A stretch of 64,000 nt of DNA from Nocardia crassostreae (GCF_001613405.1 NZ_BDCH01000035.1:60484-124483); one strand, 5' to 3'; positions 8,378 through 17,185 are shown, counted from the stretch's first letter. Program-made: numbers and translations. The notes: a model not told the origin generated them from the letters alone.

Positions 8378-10393
8378 GTGTCGGAACGGAAACGTGGGGG
8401 TCGACCACTCGATGTCAATCCGGACAAATTGCCCAAGCGAATGCCTGATAATGTCAAGTCGCTGGTTATCGGGCTGAAGTTGCTGATGAACCGGGCTCGC
8501 TTGTCCTACGGCGAAGTGTCTGTGCAAGGTGGCCTGCACCTCGGTTCGCAGGCCTTCCATGACCGACTAAAGCGGTTGTCGGGACCGCCCGTCGATGCGT
8601 ACTGGGCGATTCTGACATGCGCCGCCGCCGAGTTGGATACAACCATCGACGAACTACACGCAGAACTGCAACCCGACTTCAATCTCGTATACGGGCAGGC
8701 GGCTGGCAATCACTCCGACGGGCTATCCCGGATGCGCACTGCGCCATCGGGTGTCGTCGAGATCATCGTGACTGATTCCAGTATGCAAACCAAGTGGTTG
8801 CATTTCATGCTGCGGAATGCTCAGGAAGCCGAAGCTATCGCTGGGCTGGAGGATCAGTTCCACGGCGACAATGTGGCGTTGGCGGCCTCACTGATCGATA
8901 TCGCCAAGATCGACAAGTTCGAAGTGGGGCTCTTCCTCGATGAGATCACTCGGCAAATGCCATCGCAAGCCCAGAAAATCCACCGCGCGATCTTGGACTC
9001 GGACGAGCAGATCGCGGCCGTCATCCTCGAGGTCTGCAACCTATCCTCCGAATCCGACGACCACACGGACCACCAGGATCCGAAGGTCCTGATCGATGAC
9101 GATCCCGATATAGGCGCTGGCCGCAGGATAGCTGCGATGCTTGAGCAGAAGCGCGGAATCGGCCGCACTGTGCGCGAAATCCAGATGCGCGTCAAGGTCG
9201 ATCTCGACCTCGCTGAGAAGGAACGCAGACGTACGATCCGGCGGCGGAACGCGCGCGCTGCGACCACAGAGGCCAGACGCCGACGGCAGGGCACCTGTCG
9301 GAGACCGAAGTGCAGCACCTCATTCCAGCATCTGCTCTTCGGCATAATGACTTACGATGCGATCCGGGGGCCGCGATGGTTGGCCGATCTGCTGCTGGCC
9401 TTGCACAACGCGGCGGACATCGTCTCGCTGAGTCATTGCGTCACAGCCCTTTTCGATCTCCGCCGCCAACATGGCCAGCCCGTTTTCCGCGCGGCGTCCA
9501 GGGTCTTCGAAAACATGACCACCGAGGCCGTCCTTACGATCCTGTCCGGTTTGTGTACCGATGAGCGTTTGTGCGACGAGGACGACGGTGAGGCGACCTT
9601 CGAGGATCTGGACGCGGTGCTGTGGGCACTCGATGACGTTGATCTCGTGCCAGTAACCCAGACCGTCGCCAAGCTGCCAGCGGGGGCCGCGCTGAGCATC
9701 GGGTATTTCGTGGAAAAGCTGCCGAAGAGCTCGTCGTTCTGGCGAAGACTGATGTCGGGTCAGGACGGGTATCTCGCTGGCGACCTGCTCGAGCGTGCCG
9801 TAATTGATTGGATGAGCTGGGATCTCGGAGCGGTTCCACCCGAGGATTTCGCGCCGCTGAAGGACATCGCGCATGCGCTGATCGACGTTGATGCCGCCCA
9901 TCGGATTCCCCGAACGCCACGCGAAACACCGAAGAAGAGATCGCCGGTGACGGAGATGATGCAGCTCCTGCTCAGGAACTGTCCGACCGTCGCGGTGCTG
10001 GTTCTGCTGGCGATGCTGCTCGATAAGCATCCGCGGTGTCTCGGGTTCCTGCATGAGCTGGCGGATGACAGCGCCGCTCTGAATGTGCTCGTCGAGACCA
10101 TTCTGGCCGCGCCTTCCACCACCGCACGGTTGCGGCTGTTCGAGCAAATAGAGATCAAGCGAACCAAGCAGCCGATCTGCCGAATCTTCGACATCGACTT
10201 CGACCCTTCGATGCGCAGTGCTCATGCCGAGGGGATCCAGCCTTCGGTCTCCTTCAGCGAGTCCTTGCTGACCGCGCTCGCCGAGAACGACCCGAGCGGC
10301 CCTTGGGGCCGCGCCCGCGAGTGCCTGCGTGCCAACGACCTCGTCGGCGCCACATCCTTGCTTGACGGCCCTGCTGGATGGCCGCGAGCCTGA
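8378..10393 (+). CDS. Large protein of unknown function with putative N-terminal helix-turn-helix
   Basis: A 671-residue protein starting at GTG 8378 with GAAGGAG 7 bases upstream. Residues about 25-90 look like a Cro/XRE-type HTH (LKLLMNRARLSYGEVSV, then LGSQAFHDRLKRLSG). An acidic stretch around 228-240 is followed by a strongly basic one near 285-310. The rest appears helical with scattered Leu-rich segments (VAVLVLLAMLLDKHPRCLGFL). There is no recognisable enzyme motif. Codon bias looks weaker than in the housekeeping genes. The last residues (DGPAGWPRA) may be out of frame: an overlapping frame reads ALLDGREPDELDCAKAVW and runs to 10514. No function is assigned. Confidence 0.65.
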   Translation: MSERKRGGRPLDVNPDKLPKRMPDNVKSLVIGLKLLMNRARLSYGEVSVQGGLHLGSQAFHDRLKRLSGPPVDAYWAILTCAAAELDTTIDELHAELQPDFNLVYGQAAGNHSDGLSRMRTAPSGVVEIIVTDSSMQTKWLHFMLRNAQEAEAIAGLEDQFHGDNVALAASLIDIAKIDKFEVGLFLDEITRQMPSQAQKIHRAILDSDEQIAAVILEVCNLSSESDDHTDHQDPKVLIDDDPDIGAGRRIAAMLEQKRGIGRTVREIQMRVKVDLDLAEKERRRTIRRRNARAATTEARRRRQGTCRRPKCSTSFQHLLFGIMTYDAIRGPRWLADLLLALHNAADIVSLSHCVTALFDLRRQHGQPVFRAASRVFENMTTEAVLTILSGLCTDERLCDEDDGEATFEDLDAVLWALDDVDLVPVTQTVAKLPAGAALSIGYFVEKLPKSSSFWRRLMSGQDGYLAGDLLERAVIDWMSWDLGAVPPEDFAPLKDIAHALIDVDAAHRIPRTPRETPKKRSPVTEMMQLLLRNCPTVAVLVLLAMLLDKHPRCLGFLHELADDSAALNVLVETILAAPSTTARLRLFEQIEIKRTKQPICRIFDIDFDPSMRSAHAEGIQPSVSFSESLLTALAENDPSGPWGRARECLRANDLVGATSLLDGPAGWPRA

Positions 10394-10522
10394 CGAGCTG
10401 GACTGCGCCAAGGCGGTCTGGATCCCCGAATTGAAAGGTTTGTGCCACACAGTGTTCGGCCAGCGCTGCGGCCTCGCTCGCATTCACTGCCAGACCGACT
10501 GTGGGGCCACGTAAACAAGAAG

Positions 10523-10551
10523 GGCGGGCATGATCATCGACCATGCCCGCC
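10523..10551 (-). terminator. Rho-independent-type terminator downstream of tRNA-Leu
   Basis: A perfect 10-bp stem (GGCGGGCATG at 10523-10532 with CATGCCCGCC at 10542-10551) and a 9-base loop. In the minus direction it is followed by CTTCTTGTTT, so it is oriented to terminate the tRNA-Leu transcript. Confidence 0.75.
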
Positions 10552-10557
10552 GTTCGG

Positions 10558-10641
10558 TGCCGAGTGTGGGACTCGAACCCACACGTCCTTTCGGACAACG
10601 GTTTTTGAGACCGTCGCGTCTGCCAGTTCCGCCAACCCGGC
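10558..10641 (-). tRNA. tRNA-Leu (anticodon CAA)
   Basis: An 84-nt cloverleaf with a long variable arm, as in class II tRNAs. The acceptor GCCGGGT (5' end at 10641) pairs with ACTCGGC, followed by discriminator A at 10558. The anticodon stem is ACGGT/ACCGT with loop CTCAAAA, giving CAA, which reads UUG. The T arm contains GGTTCGAGTCC. CCA is not encoded. Confidence 0.95.
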
Positions 10642-10850
10642 GCACCAGGGGAGAACTATAGCGGGTTACAGGCGCGGTGAACTAATCGGCGGGGTGGTGT
10701 TGTGATGCTGGTCGGTTTGCGCTGGGTAGATGGGTTGCGCGGAGGGGCAAACGGTACTCTTTGGGTACTCGGGTACGTGCCGATCCGTCGAGGGTGGCTT
10801 CGGACCGGTGTGCGTCGGGTGTTGATATCGGAAGCGACAGGGGTTCATCT

Positions 10851-11474
10851 ATGGGAACGACAGCAGGGGGCGGTTCGAATAGGGATGCTGCGGCGTCCGC
10901 CCCCAAGCGGGTGGTGGTTGCCGAAGACGAGGCGCTCATCCGGATGGATCTCGTCGAGATGCTCTCCGAAGAGGGCTACCTGGTGGTGGGTGAGGCGGGC
11001 GACGGGCAGCAGGCCGTGGACCTCGCCGAGGAGCTGCGTCCGGATTTGGTGATCATGGACGTGAAGATGCCGCGGCGCGACGGAATCGATGCCGCCGCCG
11101 AGATCGCGTCGAAACGCGTTGCGCCGGTGGTCATCCTGACCGCCTTCAGCCAGCGGGACCTGGTCGAGCGGGCGCGCGACGCCGGGGCCATGGCCTACCT
11201 GGTGAAACCGTTCACGAAATCGGATCTGGTGCCCGCCATCGAATTGGCCGCCAGCCGCTTCCACGAGATCACGGCGTTGGAAGGCGAAGTCGCGAATCTG
11301 TCCGACCGCCTGGAAACCCGCAAGCTGGTGGAGCGTGCCAAGGGTGTGCTGATGCAGACTCAGGGCCTATCCGAGCCGCAGGCATTCAAATGGATCCAGC
11401 GGACCGCCATGGATCGCCGCACCACGATGAAGGCGGTCGCCGAGGTCGTGCTGGAGAACCTCGCGCCGAAGTAA
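10851..11474 (+). CDS. pdtaR: PdtaR-like response regulator with ANTAR RNA-binding domain
   Basis: A 207-residue response regulator. The receiver domain spans about 20-135: acidic pair E25/D26 in VVVAEDEALI, phosphoacceptor D70 in VIMDVKMP, and K119 in YLVKPF. The C-terminal ANTAR region (about 147-205) contains RLETRKLVERAKGVLMQTQGLSEPQAFKWIQ, which binds paired hairpins in nascent RNA to antiterminate transcription. The start at 10851 gives the length of the mycobacterial protein; frames from 10761 add an unlikely leader. In mycobacteria the partner kinase PdtaS is encoded elsewhere, as appears to be the case here. GGTAC-containing direct repeats lie just upstream at 10752-10780. Confidence 0.92.
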   Translation: MGTTAGGGSNRDAAASAPKRVVVAEDEALIRMDLVEMLSEEGYLVVGEAGDGQQAVDLAEELRPDLVIMDVKMPRRDGIDAAAEIASKRVAPVVILTAFSQRDLVERARDAGAMAYLVKPFTKSDLVPAIELAASRFHEITALEGEVANLSDRLETRKLVERAKGVLMQTQGLSEPQAFKWIQRTAMDRRTTMKAVAEVVLENLAPK

Positions 11475-11490
11475 GTCGTTCGCTCGCTAT

Positions 11491-11550
11491 TGCCTCTCGT
11501 GTTGCCCCTATTTTGCTGACCCCGTTAACACGGATGTAACACGAGAGGCA
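11491..11550. promoter_or_regulatory. Long inverted repeat enclosing a GlnR-like site, upstream of the liv operon
   Basis: Thirteen-base arms TGCCTCTCGTGTT (11491-11503) and AACACGAGAGGCA (11538-11550) are perfectly complementary around a 34-base loop. Inside and overlapping is TTAAC-N6-GTAAC (11525-11540), similar in form to actinobacterial GlnR nitrogen-control sites. It lies after pdtaR and about 140 bp before livJ, so it could end pdtaR transcription, control the transporter, or both. The GlnR reading is an inference. Confidence 0.4.
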
Positions 11551-11691
11551 CATTAGTTTGTTGCGATGTCACATGGATGATCCGAATGTGATGCGCAGCT
11601 AACGTGGCGAGACTATGTTCTGATCCGGGCCGATCGATGAGGCGGCCGCCCCGGCACACGCCGGGGAGCACAGAACATAGAGGTGAATCTC

Positions 11692-12951
11692 GTGCTTGGT
11701 TCTATGACGCGCAGTTCCGCGTCGACCCTGCGGCGTGGCCGCATGGTGCGGAACGCGGTGATTCTGGGGGCGGCTGCCGCTCTCTCACTGGCGGGCTGCA
11801 GCGACAAGTCGACCGACAATGGCAGCGGCACCACCGGTGGTGGCGGCGCCGCGCTGACCATTCAGCCGGTGGTCCAGGTGGATCAGGACGGCAAGGAGGT
11901 CGCCGCGGGCGACTCCTCCGCGGCCGCGACCGCCGCCGGTGACGGCAAGGCCACCTGCTCCCCGGCCGCCATCGCCATGGCCGGGCCGCTCACCGGCCCG
12001 AACGCCAACCTCGGCCTCAATATCGTCCGCGGAGTGAAACTCGCGATCGACGAGTTCAACAAGGCCAATGCGGGCTGCAAGATCACCCTCAAGGAATTCG
12101 ACACCGAGGGCAATCCGCAGAAGGCCACCCAGGTCATCCCGACGATCATCAACGATCCCTCGATCGTCGGCCTGATCGGCCCCACCTTCTCCGGTGAGAC
12201 CAAGGCGACCGGTCAGGTGCCCAGCGATGCGGGCCTGCTCGCGCTGACCCCGTCGGCCACCAACCCGGATCTCACCAAGAACGGCTGGAAGACCTTCTTC
12301 CGCGGCCTCGGCAATGACGCGGTGCAGGGCCCGGCGGTCGCCAAGTACCTGGCCTCCGGCGGCAAGTACAAGAAGATCTGCGTCGTCAAGGACAACACCG
12401 AGTACGGCACCGGTCTGGCGGCCAACCTGACCAGCACCCTCGGCTCCATCGCCGATGCCAGCTGCGTCGCCGACGTCAAGGAAGGCGACAAGGACTTCTC
12501 CGCCGTCGTCTCCAAGCTGAACTCCGCCAAGCCGGACGCCATCTACTACGCCGGTTACTACGCCGAGGCCGCCCCGCTGGTGCAGCAGCTGCGTTCCGGT
12601 GGCGTGACCGCCGAGTTCATCTCCGCGGACGGCACCAAGGATGTCGAGTTCGTCAAGCAGGCCGGTGACGCGTCCAAGGACGCGCTGCTCTCCTGCCCGT
12701 GTGGTCCGGCTCCGGACTCCTTCGCCAAGGCGTACAAGGAGTCGAGCGGCTTCGAGGCCGGTACCTACTCGGTCGAGGGCTACGACCTCACCACCATCGT
12801 GCTGAAGGCCATCGCCTCGGGTAAGACGTCGCGCGCCGACGTCGTCGAGTTCGTGCGCACCTACTCCGGTCAGGGTCTGGCTCGCCAGTACTCATGGTGC
12901 TCGAGCGGTGAGCTGGCCAAGGCCTTGATCTGGATGTACCAGGTCAAGTAA
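11692..12951 (+). CDS. livJ: Branched-chain amino acid ABC transporter substrate-binding lipoprotein (LivJ/LivK-like)
   Basis: Exported binding protein of about 420 residues. A basic leader and hydrophobic segment end in the lipobox LAGC, so the mature protein is a lipid-anchored receptor. The Peripla_BP_6 fold is evident: IAMAGPLTGPNANLGLNIVRGVKLAIDEFN near the start, then VGLIGPTFSGETKA and PDAIYYAGYYAEAAPLVQQL. The start is ambiguous among in-frame GTG 11683, GTG 11692 and ATG 11704; 11692 is chosen because AGAGGTGA precedes it at good spacing. It heads the livJHMGF operon and delivers amino acids (or similar amides) to LivHM. The ligand cannot be told from sequence. Confidence 0.88.
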   Translation: MLGSMTRSSASTLRRGRMVRNAVILGAAAALSLAGCSDKSTDNGSGTTGGGGAALTIQPVVQVDQDGKEVAAGDSSAAATAAGDGKATCSPAAIAMAGPLTGPNANLGLNIVRGVKLAIDEFNKANAGCKITLKEFDTEGNPQKATQVIPTIINDPSIVGLIGPTFSGETKATGQVPSDAGLLALTPSATNPDLTKNGWKTFFRGLGNDAVQGPAVAKYLASGGKYKKICVVKDNTEYGTGLAANLTSTLGSIADASCVADVKEGDKDFSAVVSKLNSAKPDAIYYAGYYAEAAPLVQQLRSGGVTAEFISADGTKDVEFVKQAGDASKDALLSCPCGPAPDSFAKAYKESSGFEAGTYSVEGYDLTTIVLKAIASGKTSRADVVEFVRTYSGQGLARQYSWCSSGELAKALIWMYQVK

Positions 12952-12966
12952 TCCCACCTTCTATTA

Positions 12967-13032
12967 GAAACAGCGTGTGCCGGATCTCCGATGGACTGCT
13001 CACGAGGCGGTCCTTCCGGCACACGCTGTTTC
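12967..13032 (+). promoter_or_regulatory. Long intercistronic hairpin between livJ and livH
   Basis: Eighteen-base arms at 12967-12984 and 13015-13032 are perfectly complementary, with a 30-base loop. Such stems after binding-protein genes commonly stabilise the upstream mRNA and attenuate downstream permease expression. That role is inferred from position; no long T tract follows. Confidence 0.65.
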
Positions 13033-13051
13033 ACGATGGCGAGAGTAACGA

Positions 13052-14089
13052 ATGAGTTCATCCGCATTGGTCGATGCGACCCTGCTGGCGAGCGGGTCCA
13101 TCGATTTCAACGTCTCGGGTGTGGTCGACCAATTCTGGCGACTCGCCGTGGACGGATTGGCCTACGGCTCGATCTACGCACTGGTCGCGGTGGGTTACAC
13201 CCTGGTTTACGGTGTACTCCGGCTGATCAATTTCGCCCACTCGGAAATCTTCATGTTGGGCATGTTCGGCCAGTACGTCGGACTGATGCTGCTCGGGTTC
13301 AGTCCCAGCGGAAATGTCTATTCACAGGGCGTCCTCCTGACAATCGTATTCCTGGGCCTGGCGATGCTTTTCGGCATGCTGGTCTCGGGCGCGGCGGCGG
13401 TCGGCCTGGAACGGGTGGTCTATCGGCCCCTGCGCAAACGCGGTGCGAAACCGCTCATCTTCCTGATCACGGCGATCGGCGCATCGTTCGTGATCCAGGA
13501 GTTCGTGCACTATGTGCTGCCGAAGTTCTGGCCTGATCTGGGTGGCACCAATGCCCAGCAGCCGATCATGCTGGTGAAACCCACCGAGCAATTCTCGATC
13601 TTCGACGCACCGGTGACGAATGTGACGTTGGTGATCATCGGCGCGGCCATCGCCTTGGCGATCGCGACCGAATACGTCATCAACAGAACGAAATTCGGCC
13701 GCGGCATTCGCGCCGTGGCCCAGGATCCCGATACCGCGACGCTCATGGGCGTCTCGCGGGAGCGGGTAATCATGCTGACCTTCCTCATCGGTGGTCTGCT
13801 GGCCGGCGCCGCCGCGCTGCTCTACACGCTCAAGATCCCCAACGGCATCATCTATTCCGGCGGATTCATCTTGGGCATCAAGGCCTTCAGCGCCGCCGTG
13901 CTCGGCGGTATCGGCAATCTGCGCGGCGCGCTGCTGGGCGGCCTGCTGCTCGGGCTGGCGGAGAACTACGGTCAGATTCTGTTCGGCACCCAGTGGCGTG
14001 ACGTGGTCGCGTTCGTGGTGCTGGTGGCCGTGCTGATGATCCGGCCGACCGGTATTCTCGGCGAGAGCCTGGGGAAGGCGCGAGTATGA
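13052..14089 (+). CDS. livH: Branched-chain amino acid ABC transporter permease (LivH-like)
   Basis: A 345-residue inner-membrane permease. The LivH signature GLAYGSIYALVAVGYTLVYGVLRLINFAHSE is present near residues 35-65, with about eight hydrophobic helices and the ATPase-contact loop GRGIRAVAQDPDTATLMGV. The extended N-terminus of about 30 residues is usual in actinobacteria. It begins at ATG 13052 after the intercistronic hairpin and overlaps livM by four bases. Confidence 0.92.
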   Translation: MSSSALVDATLLASGSIDFNVSGVVDQFWRLAVDGLAYGSIYALVAVGYTLVYGVLRLINFAHSEIFMLGMFGQYVGLMLLGFSPSGNVYSQGVLLTIVFLGLAMLFGMLVSGAAAVGLERVVYRPLRKRGAKPLIFLITAIGASFVIQEFVHYVLPKFWPDLGGTNAQQPIMLVKPTEQFSIFDAPVTNVTLVIIGAAIALAIATEYVINRTKFGRGIRAVAQDPDTATLMGVSRERVIMLTFLIGGLLAGAAALLYTLKIPNGIIYSGGFILGIKAFSAAVLGGIGNLRGALLGGLLLGLAENYGQILFGTQWRDVVAFVVLVAVLMIRPTGILGESLGKARV

Positions 14090-15333
14090 CAAACGTGGCG
14101 AAAACCCCTGGGACACCGGGAACTTCGAGCGATACCCCGCAGCGGCGCGGTATCGGTGACGCACTGCGCACGTGGTGGGAAGGACTGTCCCGCGCTCAGC
14201 AGTGGGGCGTCGGCGTGCCCGCGGTGCTGTTGCTGGCCCTGCTGCCGTTGTTCCCCCCGCCGCTGATCGACACTCCCGGAACGAGTTTCGGCGGCGAAAT
14301 GGCGCAGTTCGCCATGGTCGCGCTCATTGCCATCGGCCTGAATGTCGTTGTCGGCCAAGCGGGTCTGCTCGACCTCGGCTACGTCGGCTTCTACGCCGTC
14401 GGCGCCTACACCGTCGGCCTGCTGACCAGCCCCAACAGTCCGTGGAATCAAACCGACGGCGGCTGGCTGAACAAGGAATGGGGCTGGCTGGCCTGTGTGC
14501 CGCTGGCCATCGCGTTCACCGCCATGTCGGGTCTGATCCTGGGCTCGCCGACGCTGCGGTTGCGCGGTGATTATCTGGCCATCGTGACCCTCGGCTTCGG
14601 TGAGATCGTGCGATTGCTCGCCGACAATCTCGGTGAAATCACCAATGGCAGTCTGGGTCTGGCCGGTATCGCCTATCCGCGGGTCGGCGTCTCGGATTCC
14701 CATCCCAACGGTTATTTCTCCTCGGGCAATCTCGGTAATCCGGAGGCCACGAGTCTGCTGGACAAGGCGAATTCCGGTACCTGGTGGTATTGGCTCGGCA
14801 TGCTCCTGGTCATCATCGTGCTCATTGTCGTCGGCAATCTCGAGCGCAGCCGCGTCGGCCGCGCCTGGGTCGCCATTCGCGAGGACGAGGACGCCGCCGA
14901 GATCATGGGCGTGCCGACCTTCAAGTTCAAGCTGTGGGCGTTCACCATCGGCGCCGCGGTCGGCGGTCTGTCCGGTGCGCTCTATGCCGGTCAGGTGCAG
15001 TTCATCAACCCGACCGGGTTCAACATCATCAACTCCATGCTGTTCCTGTGCGCGGTCGTCATCGGCGGTCAGGGCAATAAGCTGGGCGTGATCGTGGGCG
15101 CGTTCCTCATCGTGTACCTGCCCAACCGCTTCATGTCGGTGGAGGTCGCCGATCAGTCGCTGGGCGATTACAAGTACCTGTTCTTCGGCTTGGCGCTCAT
15201 GGTGGTGATGGTCTTCCGCCCGCAGGGTCTGTTCCCGGTGCGGCAGAAGCTGCTCGCCTATGCGCGGCAGGTGTATCGAGCCGTGCACCGGACTCCGGAG
15301 CCCGCGGCGCAGACGAGTGGAGGTCAGCGATAA
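14086..15333 (+). CDS. livM: Branched-chain amino acid ABC transporter permease (LivM-like)
   Basis: A 415-residue permease with a Pro/Thr-rich N-terminal tail. The LivM signature is clear (IGLNVVVGQAGLLDLGYVGFYAVGAYT), as are LRGDYLAIVTLGFGEIVR and the coupling loop GRAWVAIREDEDAAEIMGV. The ATG overlaps the livH stop. The 3' end carries GGAGGT, the ribosome site for livG. It pairs with LivH to form the channel. Confidence 0.92.
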   Translation: MTNVAKTPGTPGTSSDTPQRRGIGDALRTWWEGLSRAQQWGVGVPAVLLLALLPLFPPPLIDTPGTSFGGEMAQFAMVALIAIGLNVVVGQAGLLDLGYVGFYAVGAYTVGLLTSPNSPWNQTDGGWLNKEWGWLACVPLAIAFTAMSGLILGSPTLRLRGDYLAIVTLGFGEIVRLLADNLGEITNGSLGLAGIAYPRVGVSDSHPNGYFSSGNLGNPEATSLLDKANSGTWWYWLGMLLVIIVLIVVGNLERSRVGRAWVAIREDEDAAEIMGVPTFKFKLWAFTIGAAVGGLSGALYAGQVQFINPTGFNIINSMLFLCAVVIGGQGNKLGVIVGAFLIVYLPNRFMSVEVADQSLGDYKYLFFGLALMVVMVFRPQGLFPVRQKLLAYARQVYRAVHRTPEPAAQTSGGQR

Positions 15334-16298
15334 CCGGGCCGGGCGCCGGTGGCGCGCTGTTCGACAACGAGGATATGGCCGCGGGCTATCAGGACCTGGA
15401 GCAAGAGGCCAGCGCGGGCACCGTGGACGTGACCGAGGTGCTGCCCGCCCTGGGCGATGCCAAGGCGGTCGCGGAAGTCGTTGCCCCGCACCGGGAAATC
15501 GCCACGGCCGTCGGCGCGCCGCTGCTGCGCACCGAGGGGCTGACGGTGAAGTTCGGTGGTCTCACCGCGCTCGACGATGTGAGTTTCGAGATCCGCCGCG
15601 GCGAGATCCTGGGCCTCATCGGACCCAATGGCGCGGGCAAGACCACCTGCTTCAATGCCATCAGCGGCGTGTATCAGCCCAGCGGCGGCACGGTCTACTT
15701 CGACGGGCAGCCGTTGACCAAGACCAAGCGCAATGAGATCACCCGGCTCGGCATTGCCCGCACCTTCCAGAACATTCGCCTGTTCTCGGAGATGACGGCG
15801 CTGGAGAACGTGGTGGTCGGCACCGACGCGCGGCACAAGACCTCGGTCCCGGGCGCGGTCTTCCGTACCGCCCGGCATCGCCGCGAGGAGCGCGACGCCA
15901 TCGAAAGAGGCATGGCGCTACTGGAATTCGTGGGTATCGCCCCGCGGGCCGTCGAGAAGGCGCGCAACCTCTCCTACGGCGATCAGCGCCGCCTGGAGAT
16001 CGCCCGCGCCCTGGCGACGGAGCCGAAGCTGCTCTGCCTGGACGAGCCCGCCGCCGGGTTCAACCCGTCGGAGAAGTCCGCGCTCATGGATCTCATCCGT
16101 AAGATCCGCGACGACGGTTTCACCGTCCTGCTGATCGAGCACGATATGCGACTGGTCATGGGCGTGACCGACCGCATTGTCGTCCTGGAATTCGGGCGCA
16201 AGATCGCCGACGGCCTGCCCGCCGCGATTCGCGAGGATCCCAAGGTGATCGCCGCCTATCTCGGCGTGCCCGACGAGGAAGTAGGTGACCGGCAGTGA
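15330..16298 (+). CDS. livG: Branched-chain amino acid ABC transporter ATP-binding protein (LivG-like); normal start position reads ATA
   Basis: ATPase with P-loop GPNGAGKTT, LSYGDQRRLEIARAL signature, Walker B LLCLDEPAAGFNPSE and switch His in LLIEHDMRLVMGV. The C-terminal LivG-type extension is present. At 15330-15332, six bases after GGAGGT and overlapping the livM stop exactly where the operon's ATGA coupling would fall, the codon is ATA instead of ATG. In-frame translation from there gives 322 residues. The first standard start is ATG 15375 (307 residues), which lacks a well-spaced ribosome site. The N-terminal 60 residues before the ABC domain are unusual for LivG and Ala-rich. Family call secure; expression level doubtful. 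Confidence 0.88.
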   Translation: MTGPGAGGALFDNEDMAAGYQDLEQEASAGTVDVTEVLPALGDAKAVAEVVAPHREIATAVGAPLLRTEGLTVKFGGLTALDDVSFEIRRGEILGLIGPNGAGKTTCFNAISGVYQPSGGTVYFDGQPLTKTKRNEITRLGIARTFQNIRLFSEMTALENVVVGTDARHKTSVPGAVFRTARHRREERDAIERGMALLEFVGIAPRAVEKARNLSYGDQRRLEIARALATEPKLLCLDEPAAGFNPSEKSALMDLIRKIRDDGFTVLLIEHDMRLVMGVTDRIVVLEFGRKIADGLPAAIREDPKVIAAYLGVPDEEVGDRQ

Positions 16299-17050
16299 CG
16301 TCTCTCGAGAAGTCCGAGACCGAGCTCGACAAGTCCACCCCGCTCCTCCAGGTCGAGGACATGGTGGTGAACTACGGCAGAATCTAAGCCCTGCACGGTA
16401 TTTCACTGAAGGTGGCGCAGGGCGAGCTGGTCACCCTGCTCGGCGCCAATGGCGCGGGCAAGACGACCACCATGCGCGCCCTGTCCGGTCTGCTCCCGCT
16501 GACCGGCGGCCGCATCCTGTTCGAGGGCCGCGACATCACCCGCATGAAGGCCCACGAGCGCGTGGGCCTGATCCAGGCGCCCGAAGGCCGGGGCGTCTTC
16601 CCCGGCATGACGGTCCAGGAAAACCTCGACATGGGCCACTACGGCCGCCCGTTCAAGGAGAAGACCGAATACCAGAAGACCCTCGACTGGGTCTTCGACC
16701 TCTTCCCCCGTGTGAAGGAGCGCCGCGACCAGGTAGGCGGCACCCTCTCCGGCGGCGAGCAGCAAATGGTGGCCATCGCCCGCTCCCTCATGGCCCGCCC
16801 CAAACTGCTCCTCCTGGACGAACCCTCAATGGGCTTGGCCCCCATGGTCATCCAGCAGATCTTCCGCATCATCGCGGATATCAACGCCCAGGGCACCACC
16901 GTCCTCCTGGTCGAGCAGAACGCCCAACAGGCCCTCACCCGCAGCGACCGCGCCTACATCCTGGAAACCGGCGAGGTAACCAAAACCGGCGAAGGCCGTG
17001 CGCTGTTGCACGACCCAGCGGTCAAGTCCGCCTACCTCGGCGTCGGCTGA
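16295..17050 (+). pseudogene. livF: Branched-chain amino acid ABC transporter ATP-binding protein (LivF-like) with in-frame stop
   Basis: The GTG start at 16295 overlaps the livG stop. After 30 codons (ending VVNYGRI) an in-frame TAA at 16385-16387 interrupts the first strand of the ABC domain; the frame then resumes ALHGISLKV. CAA-to-TAA (Gln to stop) is the simplest cause, since Gln or Arg is common there. The rest is intact: P-loop GANGAGKTT, LSGGEQQMVAIARSLM, Walker B LLLLDEPSMGLAP and LLVEQNAQQAL. A restart at GTG 16412 would give 212 residues without the first strands. Total length without the stop is 251, normal for LivF. Either a loss of function or a base error. Confidence 0.85.
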
Positions 17051-17064
17051 CATCCGCCCAAAAA

Positions 17065-17110
17065 CTTCGGGCCCGTCCCCCAGAATCTGGGTGACGGGCC
17101 CGAAGCGTTT
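17065..17110 (+). terminator. Strong hairpin terminator after the liv operon
   Basis: Thirteen-base perfect arms (17065-17077 and 17093-17105) extend inward with CCCAG/CTGGG around an AAT loop, giving an almost continuous stem of about 18 bp. CGTTTT follows on the plus strand and AAAA precedes it, so it may also stop the tRNA-Trp transcript coming from the other side. Confidence 0.85.
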
Positions 17111-17112
17111 TG

Positions 17113-17185
<73 letters not shown>

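Noticed and set aside
6446..10641. Integrative element bounded by attachment repeats at tRNA-Leu
   Set aside because: No duplicated tRNA 3' segment or integrase was found, so an element boundary cannot be supported.
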